A stretch of 64,000 nucleotides of DNA from Luteimonas fraxinea (GTDB taxonomy: Bacteria; Pseudomonadota; Gammaproteobacteria; Xanthomonadales; Xanthomonadaceae): positions 2,228,501-2,292,500 of the forward strand of contig NZ_CP089507.1 in assembly GCF_021233355.1 (NCBI RefSeq), given 5' to 3'. Numbering within the stretch: the stretch's first letter is position 1; every line of letters begins with the position of its first letter. The notes beneath the pieces were generated by a model. That model made no database searches, had not been told where the DNA came from, and saw only the letters and a program-made list of their open reading frames with translations. Shown here in pieces: positions 14,922 through 23,286 of the stretch. Both the position numbers and the translations under genes were made by a program.

Positions 14922-15922
14922 GTGGTCACTCCATAGGTGAGCACGAGGCCGTGCACGAGCTTCGCCCAGCCGTCGATCAGCACGAACAGCAGCAGCTTGA
15001 ACGGCAGCGAGACCGTCGTCGGCGACAGCATCATCATGCCGAGCGCGAGCAGGATGTTGGCGACCACCAGATCGATGATCAAAAACGGCAGGAAGATCAG
15101 GAAGCCGATCTGGAACGCGGCGGTAAGCTCGCTGACGGTGAAGGCCGGCACGATGACGATGAAGTCGTCGGGCGTCAGGCCACCGCGGCGCTCGGGGGGC
15201 AGCATGCGCTGCACGCTGCGCAGGAAGAACGCGCGTTCGGAATCGCTGGAGTGCTGGATCAGGAACGTGCGCAGCGGTTCCTTGCCGGCATCGATCATCG
15301 TCAGCATGCGGTTGGTGTCGAAGCTGCCGCCTGCCGCGGCAGGTGCGCCGCCGCCCGCGCCGGTGCTGCCGCCGGTGATCACTTCGGCGAGGCCACGCGG
15401 CTGCTCTGCGGTTTCTTCTTCGCGCGGGTCATTGCTCGAACCGCCCCGCACCGTGGAGAACATCGGATCGACGCCTTCCGGCGTGCCCTGCGCCTGCGCT
15501 TCCGCGGCGAGCGCGTCGGCCGCAGCCGGGCTGGTCGGCGCAGGCGCGTCAGCTTCGGCGGGGGCCGGCGTCGACGCAGGACGCACGTTGATCGGACGCC
15601 CTTCGCGAATCGCCTGCTGCTCGGCGCGGGCTTCGATCTGGCGCATCACCGAGGCCGGTGGCGGACGCCCTTCCAGGCGCGCCTGCACCGCTTCGTTGAC
15701 GTCCAGGATCACCGGATACATCACATAGATCGACAGCACGATCGCCAGGCCGTTGATGACCACGTTCGGCGGCACCTGCTGCAGGCCGAGCGCGTTGCGC
15801 AACAGACTCAGCACCACGACGATCTTGGTGAACGAGGTGACCATGACCGCCACAAACGGGGCCAGCGCAAGGCTGACCACCGTCACCAGGACGAGGGCGG
15901 GCGAGAACGTGCTGAAATCCAT
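14918..15922 (-). CDS. sctR: Type III secretion export-apparatus protein SctR with enlarged periplasmic loop
   Basis: FliP/SctR family core of the export gate. N-terminal membrane segments (about 8-43 and 53-75) and the C-terminal block (about 200-334, with FDTNRMLTMI, SELTAAFQIGFLIFLPFLII and LLLFVLIDGW) are well conserved. The total of 334 residues is much longer than the usual 215-230. The excess is a low-complexity Ala/Pro/Gly/Glu-rich stretch at about residues 84-200, in the periplasmic loop between membrane segments 2 and 3. The reading frame through it is open and in phase, so it is not a frameshift. It lies 3 bp downstream of sctQ and overlaps sctS by 4 bp. Confidence 0.95.
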   Translation of the reverse strand: MDFSTFSPALVLVTVVSLALAPFVAVMVTSFTKIVVVLSLLRNALGLQQVPPNVVINGLAIVLSIYVMYPVILDVNEAVQARLEGRPPPASVMRQIEARAEQQAIREGRPINVRPASTPAPAEADAPAPTSPAAADALAAEAQAQGTPEGVDPMFSTVRGGSSNDPREEETAEQPRGLAEVITGGSTGAGGGAPAAAGGSFDTNRMLTMIDAGKEPLRTFLIQHSSDSERAFFLRSVQRMLPPERRGGLTPDDFIVIVPAFTVSELTAAFQIGFLIFLPFLIIDLVVANILLALGMMMLSPTTVSLPFKLLLFVLIDGWAKLVHGLVLTYGVTT

Positions 15923-15925
15923 GCA

Positions 15926-16204
15926 TCAGCTCCAGGACAGCAGGCGGACGCCCAGCGTATCGCCAACCGCGACCAGTTCGCCCTGTCCGGCGACGCGGCC
16001 GTTGGCGCGGATGGTGACGTTGGCGCCTTCGAGGTGCGCAGGCAGCGCGAACACGTAGCCCGGTTGCAGGCCGGCGATGTCCGACAGGCGCAGTTCGACC
16101 TTGCCCACTTCGAACTCGACCTCGACCGGCAGGCGGCCGGACGGATCCTCGACGGCGGGGGTGTCTTCGGTCTGCGGTGTTTCGGCTGCGTCGGTCTCGC
16201 TCAT
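15926..16204 (-). CDS. Probable internal translation product SctQ-C
   Basis: An in-frame ATG at codon 263 of sctQ (16204) is preceded by a good ribosome binding site, AGGAGA, 8 bp upstream. It would give a 92-residue protein (MSETDAAETPQ...) containing just the C-terminal SPOA domain. YscQ, SsaQ and Spa33 are known to produce the same kind of short form, which joins the full-length protein in the sorting platform. Here it is inferred from the start signal and domain boundary. Confidence 0.6.
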   Translation of the reverse strand: MSETDAAETPQTEDTPAVEDPSGRLPVEVEFEVGKVELRLSDIAGLQPGYVFALPAHLEGANVTIRANGRVAGQGELVAVGDTLGVRLLSWS

Positions 16205-16990
16205 GCGGGGCGTCTCCTGGTGGCGGGGGCGTTGAGTGGGCGGACCGTCGATGCGCCATCCATCCGGTCCGGATCGGACCGGCCAGCGCAGACCGACGGC
16301 ATTGGCGTGGAGTGGCGGCATCTTGACGTGTCCGACGACGATCACGTCACCGGGCCGCAGGCTTTGCACGTCGGCGCGTGTGAGCGGCGGCGCCGGGATC
16401 GCGATCGTCGCGACCGTCGGCAACTGGCGCCAGTGCCCCGGATCGATCGGCGGGCGCGGGTCGGCATCCGTGCGTGCGAGCAGGGCCTGCAGCCATGCGG
16501 CAGGTGCACGCAGCGCGCCACTGACCGTGGCGCCGCCATCGGCAGGCGTGAAATCGAGCTCCAGCCAGATCGCGTCGCTCGCAGGCGCGGCGAGCGGAGC
16601 ATCGGGCAGGGGCAGCAGCGAGGTGCCGAGCGCTTCGCTGATCTGCACCAGCGTCGTCTCGTGCATCAGGCTCCAGGCCAGCACGCGCGCGCGGCCGCGC
16701 CGGTCCTGCCAGTGCAGGCCGTCGTCGTCGACGCGCGGCGACGACGCGAGTTGCAGCGCGAGCCGGGTGCCGTCAGCGTCGAGTTCGAACACGCCGCCAT
16801 CGAGGGTCGCGACCGCGGGCGATCGACCGCTGCGCAGCCGCAGGATGCCGGTCGGCGTGGTCCATTGCCGGGCACGTGCATGCAGACCGCGCAGCACATC
16901 GGCCTGCGTCGGCGAGAGCCGCGGCAAGCGCTCTCGCAACGGCGCGTGCGAGGACGCGTGCGAAAGAGAAACAGCGTTCGCGTCAGCCAT
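15926..16990 (-). CDS. sctQ: Type III secretion sorting-platform (C-ring) protein SctQ
   Basis: 354-residue SctQ/YscQ/HrcQ protein, the cytoplasmic ring component that recruits the ATPase complex. The C terminus (about 282-354) is a SpoA/SPOA domain with PVEVEFEVGKVELRLSDI and a GELVAVGDTLGVRLLS ending. A middle SPOA-like segment lies near LPTVATIAIPAPPLTRADV. ATG 16990 overlaps the end of the upstream FixJ-like gene by 8 bp, so its translation is probably coupled to that of the regulator. An internal start is described separately. Confidence 0.92.
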   Translation of the reverse strand: MADANAVSLSHASSHAPLRERLPRLSPTQADVLRGLHARARQWTTPTGILRLRSGRSPAVATLDGGVFELDADGTRLALQLASSPRVDDDGLHWQDRRGRARVLAWSLMHETTLVQISEALGTSLLPLPDAPLAAPASDAIWLELDFTPADGGATVSGALRAPAAWLQALLARTDADPRPPIDPGHWRQLPTVATIAIPAPPLTRADVQSLRPGDVIVVGHVKMPPLHANAVGLRWPVRSGPDGWRIDGPPTQRPRHQETPRMSETDAAETPQTEDTPAVEDPSGRLPVEVEFEVGKVELRLSDIAGLQPGYVFALPAHLEGANVTIRANGRVAGQGELVAVGDTLGVRLLSWS

Positions 16991-17579
16991 GGCCCAGCGC
17001 CACCTTCATCAGTTCGGGGAGGGATCGCACTCCGAGTTTGCTCATCATGTTGGCCCGATGCAGTTCGACGGTTTTGATACTGATGCCGAGGATGTCGGCA
17101 ATGATCTTGTTCGGTTTGCTGGCGACGACGAGATCCAGCACCTGCCGCTCGCGCGGACTCAGCTTCGCGAGCGCGGCGCCCTGCGGCGAGCCCGCCTGCG
17201 CGCGTTCGCGGCTGAGCGCGTTGCGGATCGAGTCGACGATGGCATCGTCGCTGAAAGGTTTCTCGAGGAAGTTCGATGCGCCCTTGCGCATCGCCTCGAC
17301 CGCCAGCGGCACGTCGCCGTGCGCAGTCACGAACACCAGCGGCAATGTGGAGCCACGGCGCAGCAGTTCGTCCTGCAGCTGCAGGCCGCTCATCTCGGGC
17401 ATGCGAATGTCGGAGACCAGACACTCGCCGTCGCCGTGGCGCGTGCTGTCGAACACGGTGAGGAACGCCGCGCCGGATGCGAATGCGCGCACCTCGAACC
17501 CCGCAGTCTCGAGCAGCCAGGCGGTGGAATCGCGGAAGCCGTCGTTGTCGTCGACGAGATAGACACAGATGCCGGTCAC
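16983..17579 (-). CDS. FixJ-type response regulator in the type III operon
   Basis: 198-residue NarL/FixJ-family regulator. The receiver domain has acidic residues DDND at about 10-13, the phospho-acceptor Asp57 in LVSDIRMPEMSG, and the conserved Lys in FLEKPF. The C-terminal LuxR-type HTH starts LSPRERQVLDLVV and has SIKTVELHR. The start codon is a GTG at 17579, 3 bp after the kinase stop, and the stop overlaps sctQ by 8 bp. It is the natural candidate to control the sct genes, possibly through the CTAGGG-N4-CCCTAG palindromes, but no direct binding evidence exists. Confidence 0.92.
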   Translation of the reverse strand: MTGICVYLVDDNDGFRDSTAWLLETAGFEVRAFASGAAFLTVFDSTRHGDGECLVSDIRMPEMSGLQLQDELLRRGSTLPLVFVTAHGDVPLAVEAMRKGASNFLEKPFSDDAIVDSIRNALSRERAQAGSPQGAALAKLSPRERQVLDLVVASKPNKIIADILGISIKTVELHRANMMSKLGVRSLPELMKVALGHG

Positions 17580-17582
17580 GCG

Positions 17583-18692
17583 TCAGATCCTCCTGTCCGG
17601 GGTCGGTAGCGTGAACCCGAACACGCTACCGCCGCCATCCCTGGCCTCGAAGAACAGCCGGCCTTCGTGGTATTCGATGATCGAACGGCAGATCGCCAGG
17701 CCGATGCCCAGTCCGTCCGACTTGGTGGTGTAGAACGGCGAGAACAGCTGTTCGCTCTCGGCCTGGCTCAGGCCGGGGCCGCGGTCGCAGACGCGCACCT
17801 CGACGTCGCCGTCCAGGTTCACCCGGGCCTCGATGCGCAGGCCGCGCTGCGCGGCAGGCACCTCGCGCATCGCCTCGATCGCGTTCTTGACCAGATTGAG
17901 CAGCACCTGCTCGACCATCACCCGGTCGGCGTAGACCTGCGGCAGTTGCGGCGCCAACGCCAGTTCGACACGCAGCTGCAGGCGTTCGGCCTCCAGGCGC
18001 AGCAGTTCGAGCACCGTGTCGACGATCAGCGGCAGGTCCTGGGCGTCGCGCCGTGGCTCGCGGGCGCGGACGAACTCGCGCACGCGCGCGATCACCGCAC
18101 TGGCGTGTTCGGCCTGGGTGCGCGCGGCCTGCAGGGCACGTTCGACCTGCACCGGCCCACCGGCCTGGTCGACCAGGCGCAGGCTGCCGTTGAGGTAGTT
18201 CACGATCGCCGCGAGCGGCTGGTTGAGCTCGTGCGCGAGCGTGGCGGCCATTTCGCCGACCGACATCATCCGCGAGGTGAACAGCAGTTTTTCCTGCTGT
18301 GTCTTGTGCGAATCCAGGGTCTCGATGCGTTCGCTGATGTCGACCGCGGTCAGCAATGAAAGCGCGCGTCCGCCGCAGTCGAGATCGCGCCAGTGCAGCG
18401 CATACCAGCGCCCGCTGCCGGGCGCGCGGACTTCTTCGCCGCGGGCCTCTCCGGTGACTTCGCCATACAGCGTCGCCAGCAACGCGTCGCGCTGGGCGTG
18501 GCCGGGCAGGGTGCCGAGATCGCCTTCGAAGCGGCAGTTGGCAGCCACTCGCACACCAGTGCCGCGGTCGAACGCGGCGCAGGCGAAAGGCACCGCTTCG
18601 AGGACTTCGGTCAGCGCGTTCGCGCCATCGTCGACGCCCGTGTCGACGGCGCGCGCCTTGCTCGCGCGCCGGGTTCCGGTCGGCGGCGTCAT
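17583..18692 (-). CDS. FixL-type cytosolic sensor histidine kinase
   Basis: 369 residues from ATG 18692; the frame remains open upstream but the sequence there belongs to the divergent gene. There is no membrane segment. Residues about 25-125 form a PAS-like sensor domain, followed by an HWE/HisKA-type dimerisation helix with His154 in LAHELNQPLAAIVNYL, as in FixL/DctB kinases. The ATPase domain has the N box LVKNAIEAM and G boxes DRGPGL and GLGIGLAICRSI. It pairs with the FixJ-like regulator 3 bp downstream. The signal is unknown; I see no clear haem-binding signature in the PAS region. Confidence 0.92.
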   Translation of the reverse strand: MTPPTGTRRASKARAVDTGVDDGANALTEVLEAVPFACAAFDRGTGVRVAANCRFEGDLGTLPGHAQRDALLATLYGEVTGEARGEEVRAPGSGRWYALHWRDLDCGGRALSLLTAVDISERIETLDSHKTQQEKLLFTSRMMSVGEMAATLAHELNQPLAAIVNYLNGSLRLVDQAGGPVQVERALQAARTQAEHASAVIARVREFVRAREPRRDAQDLPLIVDTVLELLRLEAERLQLRVELALAPQLPQVYADRVMVEQVLLNLVKNAIEAMREVPAAQRGLRIEARVNLDGDVEVRVCDRGPGLSQAESEQLFSPFYTTKSDGLGIGLAICRSIIEYHEGRLFFEARDGGGSVFGFTLPTPDRRI

Positions 18693-18761
18693 GCGATGCG
18701 CGACATCGTTTGACTGATAACGTGACGGCGCACCAGCAGGGTGTCCCTTCCGCGAGAACCC

Positions 18762-19187
18762 ATGATCCGCGTCGCCCGATTCCGCTCCGCCCTCATCGTC
18801 CCCGTCATGCTTGTGGCCACGTCCGCGCACGCGGCCGCAACGCCCGCCCGCACGCCGAGTGACTCGTTCGTCGGGGAGTTGCTCGCCATCGTGATTCCAC
18901 TCGTTCTGATCATCGTGGGCCTGCTGTTCCTGCTCCGGCTGGTACGACGGCGGTACGGATTGTCGGGCAGCGATGCCCCGTTGACTGTCCTGCAGATCCT
19001 GCCTGTGGGACCCCGGGAGCGCGTGGTGCTGGTCAAGTCTCGCGCCGGCCGGGTCTTCGCGATTGGCGTGGGGGCGCAATCTGTGACGTTCATTACAGAT
19101 CTTGATTCCGAAGATCTGGAAGCCCCGGTGCCAGCGGCCTCCCTGGCCACTTCGCATTCACTGTCCAATATCGACGGGGATCGTTAA
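18762..19187 (+). CDS. FliO-like protein at the head of the sctV operon
   Basis: 141 residues from ATG 18762 (in-frame GTG at 18741). There is a signal-anchor start, one strong membrane helix at about residues 38-60 (LLAIVIPLVLIIVGLLFLLRLV), then a small cytoplasmic domain with LTVLQILPVGPRERVVLVK, the signature of FliO (L.vl..l.lGpRERivlv). FliO is an assembly chaperone for the FliP (SctR) pore in flagella and is not normally part of injectisome clusters. No other flagellar gene is present here. It is divergent from the kinase gene, with 69 bp between the starts, and lies 276 bp before sctV. Confidence 0.8.
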   Translation: MIRVARFRSALIVPVMLVATSAHAAATPARTPSDSFVGELLAIVIPLVLIIVGLLFLLRLVRRRYGLSGSDAPLTVLQILPVGPRERVVLVKSRAGRVFAIGVGAQSVTFITDLDSEDLEAPVPAASLATSHSLSNIDGDR

Positions 19188-19463
19188 GTCCCTGTGACGC
19201 TTGGGTTTTTCTCTCGCGACAGCCAAAACGGAACCGTTTTCACACCGATTCGACACTTTGACTGGAACCTCCTTGCAACATCGAATTGACCTGTACATAA
19301 CATAGAGCAGCTATCGTACAGGGGCACAATGTGACGCACGAGGGCAGGGGCTTATGCGGCGAATGGATACCAGGGTGTGTGGAACCGCCGTTTCCGGCTT
19401 GCGCGTTCGTACGCGTACCGGTGATGCCGTGAGTCCATTCCGTGTGTCCATGGCGGTGGTCCC
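19188..19463. other. Upstream region of sctV without an assigned site
   Basis: This gap is less GC-rich than its flanks and holds TTGACT at 19258, GGAACC at 19264 and TTGACC at 19286, followed by an AT-rich stretch (tacataacatag). A sigma-70 promoter is plausible somewhere here, but no -35/-10 pair has good spacing, and there is no copy of the CTAGGG palindrome. Confidence 0.3.
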
Positions 19464-21518
19464 ATGAAGGGCTTCTTCGCCACGCTGACCGGCGCGCCGG
19501 CAGGCGCCGCCCCGCGGGCCAAGTTCGGCTACAGCGACATTATCCTGGCCGTCGCCGCGGTCACAATCATCAGCGTGATGATCCTGCCGCTGCCGCTGGT
19601 GATCATCGACACCCTGGTGGCGGTGAACATCTCGATCGGCTTCGGCCTACTGCTGCTGGGCATCTATATCCCGACGCCGGTCGCCTTCTCCAGCTTCCCC
19701 AGCGTGCTGCTGCTGACCACGCTGTTCCGGCTGGCGATCTCGATCGCGATCACCCGCTCGATTCTCCTGCACGCCGAAGGCGGCCACATCGTCGAGACCT
19801 TCGGCACGCTGGTCGCGGGCGGCAATCTGGTCGTCGGCATGGTGGTGTTCCTGATCATCACTGTCGTCCAGTTCATCGTCATCGCCAAGGGCGCCGAGCG
19901 CGTGGCCGAAGTTGCCGCCCGCTTCACGCTGGATGCGATGCCCGGCAAGCAGCTGTCGATCGACTCGGACCTGCGCGCCGGCCTGATCGACAAGGACGAA
20001 GCGCGTCGCAAGCGCCGCCTGCTGGAAACCGAAAGCCAACTGCACGGCTCGCTCGACGGCGCAATGAAGTTCGTCAAGGGCGATGCCATCGCGGGCATCG
20101 TCATCATCCTGATCAACCTGCTCGGCGGTCTGGCAATCGGCGTGCTCCAGCGCGGCATGCCGCTGGCCGAAGCGACGCACGTCTACAGCATCCTGACAAT
20201 CGGCGACGGCCTGGTGTCGCAGATCCCGGCCATCCTGGCGACGATCGCCGCGGGTCTCGTGGTCACGCGCACCACCGGCGAGATCGACGACCGCCATCTG
20301 GGTGATGCGATCACCCGGCAGGTGTCGAACCAGCCGCGCGTGGTGCTGATCACCGGCATCCTCGCCCTGCTGATGACCCTGGTGCCGGGCTTTCCGTGGG
20401 CGGTGTTCCTGTTCCTCGGCGTGGGCCTGCTGACCTTCAGCGCCTATCACTATCGCTATCAGTTCGAACTGCTGCGTCGCCTGTTCCGCGTGACCGACGA
20501 GGAAGTGCTGGCCGACGTGCACGCCTCCGTCGATCACGACGATCTGGCGCCGCCCGCACCGTTGCAGCTGCAGGTCTCGCCGCTGCTGGCGCAGTCGATG
20601 GGGGCGCACAATCTCGAAGCGCGCGCGGTCGATATCGCCCAGCGCCTGCGCGAGGAATACGGCGTGCCGGTGCCGGTGCCGTCGTTGCGCATCGTCTCGA
20701 CCTTCGGTGAAGACGAATACCGGCTGACCGCGTTCGGTGCCCGCATTGCGACGGGACGTCTGCGTAGTGACGCAGTGCTGCAGCCGCAGCCCGCCACCGC
20801 GGCGAATGCGACCAAGCTGCCGGGCTTCTATCCCGCCGTGATCGCGGGCGAGTGGGTGCAGAGCGGTGAAGGCACGCAGCCGCCGCTCGAGGTGCTGGGC
20901 GCGCACATGACCGCGGCGATCCGCCGGCGCATGGGTGGCTTCCTCGGCATCCAGGAAACCTCGAACCTGTTCGCGAAGATGCAGCGCGACTATCCGGATC
21001 TGGTCAAGGAAATGCTGCGCGTCGTTGCACCGCAGCGCGTGGCCGATGTGCTGCGTCGCCTGTCGGAGGAAGGCGTGCCGGTGCGCAACCTGCGCGATGC
21101 GTTCGAAGCCATCACCGATGTCGGCGGTCGCGAAAAAGACGTGGTGTTGTTGACCGAGTACGTGCGTGTCGCGCTCAAGCGCGAGATCGCGGATCGCTAT
21201 TCAGACGACGAGCGTACGCTGCACGTACTGTTGATCCATCCGGAACTCGAGGACAAGTTGCGGCAATCGGTCCGCGTGGCGGGCGGTGCCAGCCAGCTTG
21301 CGATCTCGCCGGAACTGGCTGGTCGTCTCGGCAACGAGGTGCGTGCGCACCTGGGCCGTCAGGCGACAGGCGTCAAGCCGGTGCTGCTGTGCTCATTGGA
21401 TGTGCGCCGGCATCTGCGCAAGCTCATGGAGGTCGATTTCTTCGATCTGCCTGTGCTGTCGTACCAGGAACTCGCACCGGACCTGCGCATCGTGCAGGCG
21501 GGCCAGATCAATGCATGA
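19464..21518 (+). CDS. sctV: Type III secretion export-gate protein SctV
   Basis: 684-residue FHIPEP family protein, the nonameric ring that selects substrates below the export gate. Seven to eight membrane helices occupy about residues 23-335, with the conserved cytoplasmic FHIPEP-type block around PGKQLSIDSDLRAGLIDKDEARRK written here in its sct variant (about 155-180). The C-terminal cytoplasmic domain (about 365-684) includes GEWVQSGEGTQPPLEVL and FFDLPVLSYQEL. Length and architecture match SctV/HrcV. The stop lies inside a tiny downstream ORF that leads into sctD. Confidence 0.97.
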   Translation: MKGFFATLTGAPAGAAPRAKFGYSDIILAVAAVTIISVMILPLPLVIIDTLVAVNISIGFGLLLLGIYIPTPVAFSSFPSVLLLTTLFRLAISIAITRSILLHAEGGHIVETFGTLVAGGNLVVGMVVFLIITVVQFIVIAKGAERVAEVAARFTLDAMPGKQLSIDSDLRAGLIDKDEARRKRRLLETESQLHGSLDGAMKFVKGDAIAGIVIILINLLGGLAIGVLQRGMPLAEATHVYSILTIGDGLVSQIPAILATIAAGLVVTRTTGEIDDRHLGDAITRQVSNQPRVVLITGILALLMTLVPGFPWAVFLFLGVGLLTFSAYHYRYQFELLRRLFRVTDEEVLADVHASVDHDDLAPPAPLQLQVSPLLAQSMGAHNLEARAVDIAQRLREEYGVPVPVPSLRIVSTFGEDEYRLTAFGARIATGRLRSDAVLQPQPATAANATKLPGFYPAVIAGEWVQSGEGTQPPLEVLGAHMTAAIRRRMGGFLGIQETSNLFAKMQRDYPDLVKEMLRVVAPQRVADVLRRLSEEGVPVRNLRDAFEAITDVGGREKDVVLLTEYVRVALKREIADRYSDDERTLHVLLIHPELEDKLRQSVRVAGGASQLAISPELAGRLGNEVRAHLGRQATGVKPVLLCSLDVRRHLRKLMEVDFFDLPVLSYQELAPDLRIVQAGQINA

Positions 21519-21606
21519 CCAAGTCGCATCATTACGGGGCGTGCGCGTCGTCTTCGCCGGAGTTCCGGTGGTAGATGCCGTGCAGGCGATGAGAGGACTG
21601 ACATGA
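21511..21606 (+). CDS. 31-codon ORF bridging sctV and sctD
   Basis: ATG at 21511 overlaps the sctV stop (8 bp), and the TGA at 21604-21606 overlaps the sctD start in an ATGA. The peptide begins MHDQVASLRGVRVVFAGVP and is mildly hydrophobic. The double overlap is what a coupling leader or small operon protein would look like, but chance cannot be excluded. Confidence 0.3.
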   Translation: MHDQVASLRGVRVVFAGVPVVDAVQAMRGLT

Positions 21607-22859
21607 CCGAACATACCGAACACCAGTCGAACAACGTGCTGCGCATCGTCGATGGCCTGCATGCAGGCGCCAGTCGTGTGCTCGCAGACGAAGAGATGAT
21701 CCTCGTCGGTAGTGGCGAGGACTGCGACATCGTGCTGGCCGACGACGCTGTCGCCGCGCATCACGCGCTGATCAGTCTCGTCGGCGGCCGCTTCCTCGTC
21801 CGTGCGCTCGATGCGCCGGTGAAGGTCGGCGCGCAGGATATCCATCCCGGCGATCCGGTCGAACTGTCTGCGGTGCAGCAGGTGCGCATCGGCGACGCCG
21901 TGATCGCATTCGGCCGCGAGAACGATCCGGCATGGGACGAATTCGTCACCGTGTTCGCGCCGAACGATGAAGAGCAGGCGCCGCGTAGTGGATTCGTGCG
22001 CAAGCTGCCGTGGATCGGCGGTATTGCTGCGCTGTCGCTCGCGTCGCTGGCGATCTTCGCCGCCGTATTGCCGGCACCGGATCAAGGGCCTGACCAGCGC
22101 GAGCGGCTGACGACGCTGCTGCAGGAGCATCGCGTCGCCAATGTGCAGATTACCGATGGCGCCAAGGGTGGCGCGACGGTGACCGGCGCCGTCGACGACA
22201 GCGCCACGCTGGAGCGTCTGCGCAACCAGGTGCGCGCCGAGAACATCGACGCGACCTTGCAGATTCGCACCGGCGAACACATCGCCGGCGATGTCGCCGA
22301 GATGTTCCGCGGCCAGTCGATTCCGGTGCAGGCGCGGTATGTCGGCAACGGCGATGTCGAGGTGGTCGGCGACTTCAAGGACGGCGCGGAGATCGAACGT
22401 CTTGCGCAGTCGCGTGCGATCGCCGACATCCCGGGCGTACAGCGCATCCTGCCGCGCACGCCGACCGGTCTGCTGTCGCAGGGCGAGACCGAACAGCCGC
22501 AGGCGCCGCCGGAAGCGCACATCGTGCAGATCGTGCGCGGTGAGAATCCGCATCTGCTGTCGTCCGACGGCCAGCGCTTCGTCACCGGCGAGATGATTCC
22601 CGGCAAGGGCAAGCTGATCTCGATCGGCGAATTCGCCCACGTGCTCGGCGCGGATGGCGAGCTGACCAAGGTCATTCCGGGTCCCGCGCCGACGCCTGAA
22701 GAAGCCGCTGAAACGGCGACCGCGAATGCAGGCACCGAGGGTGCGGAAAGCAGCGATCCCCGTTTCGCCTCGGTGGTCGCCAACGTCAACAACGGCAACC
22801 GGATCGCACAGGTGCCGGTGGTCGATCCGGGACGTGCGCCCGCATCGGCGAATCACTGA
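21603..22859 (+). CDS. sctD: Type III secretion inner-membrane ring protein SctD
   Basis: 418 residues. A cytoplasmic FHA-like domain (about 12-105) with LVGSGEDCDIVLADDAVAAHHA, one membrane helix (about 137-156) and a long periplasmic region of ring-building repeats (about 165-345) reproduce the SctD/YscD layout. The tail after about 350 is Ala/Glu-rich. SctD forms the outer of the two inner-membrane rings around SctJ and normally contacts the secretin, which is not encoded here. It starts in an ATGA overlap with the small ORF before it. Confidence 0.9.
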   Translation: MTEHTEHQSNNVLRIVDGLHAGASRVLADEEMILVGSGEDCDIVLADDAVAAHHALISLVGGRFLVRALDAPVKVGAQDIHPGDPVELSAVQQVRIGDAVIAFGRENDPAWDEFVTVFAPNDEEQAPRSGFVRKLPWIGGIAALSLASLAIFAAVLPAPDQGPDQRERLTTLLQEHRVANVQITDGAKGGATVTGAVDDSATLERLRNQVRAENIDATLQIRTGEHIAGDVAEMFRGQSIPVQARYVGNGDVEVVGDFKDGAEIERLAQSRAIADIPGVQRILPRTPTGLLSQGETEQPQAPPEAHIVQIVRGENPHLLSSDGQRFVTGEMIPGKGKLISIGEFAHVLGADGELTKVIPGPAPTPEEAAETATANAGTEGAESSDPRFASVVANVNNGNRIAQVPVVDPGRAPASANH

Positions 22860-22926
22860 AGTCGTACGCAGTTCGAATCGAATCCAACGCTGTATCCACT
22901 TTCAGACCGTCTCAAGGAGTACTTCC

Positions 22927-23250
22927 ATGACCACGATTTCCAATGACCAGATCGGCAGCTTCATCGGCCGCGCTTCGATGCAGGGTGACAACGGCGTTCG
23001 CAAGGGCGGCGGCAGTGCGAGCTCGTCGAGCTGGTACGAAGCCATGTCCCGCGCGTGGGGCCAGACCCTCGACCAGCAGGCGACCAAGATCACCAATCTC
23101 TCAGATGTCATCGGCCAGGGCGGCGACCAGCCGTCGAACGTGGTCCAGCTGACAGCCGAGAGCCTGCGCATGCAGTTCCTGTCCAATAACGCCTCGACCT
23201 CGCAGAACAGCGTCGGCCAGGCACTCGAGACGCTGGGCCGTAAGCAGTAA
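22927..23250 (+). CDS. Putative needle subunit SctF
   Basis: 107-residue soluble protein with a Gly/Ser-rich N terminus (about 1-36), then a helical hairpin: SWYEAMSRAWGQTLDQQATK, a GGDQPS turn, and a second helix ending SVGQALETLGRKQ. The position between sctD and sctI and the helix-P-helix layout are those of needle proteins, though it is about 25 residues longer than YscF-type needles and sequence identity to them is not obvious. An AAGGAG site precedes the ATG. A related protein is encoded at 30766. Confidence 0.6.
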   Translation: MTTISNDQIGSFIGRASMQGDNGVRKGGGSASSSSWYEAMSRAWGQTLDQQATKITNLSDVIGQGGDQPSNVVQLTAESLRMQFLSNNASTSQNSVGQALETLGRKQ

Positions 23251-23286
23251 GCGACTCCCGCAGACAACAGCAGCAAGGAGAAGATC

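Noticed and set aside
14951..17077. 708-codon ORF antisense to sctR, sctQ and the FixJ-like gene
   Set aside because: Runs across three genes on the other strand, low-information His/Arg/Gln-rich sequence; a shadow.
19264..19275. sigma-54-like TGGAAC...TTGC upstream of sctV
   Set aside because: The GG and GC elements are 9 bp apart instead of the required 10, so it is not a proper -24/-12 promoter.
19264..19291. GGAACC resembling the -35 part of a HrpL hrp box
   Set aside because: No CCAC-NNA follows at 15-16 bp. I found no hrp box or PIP box near any sct gene.
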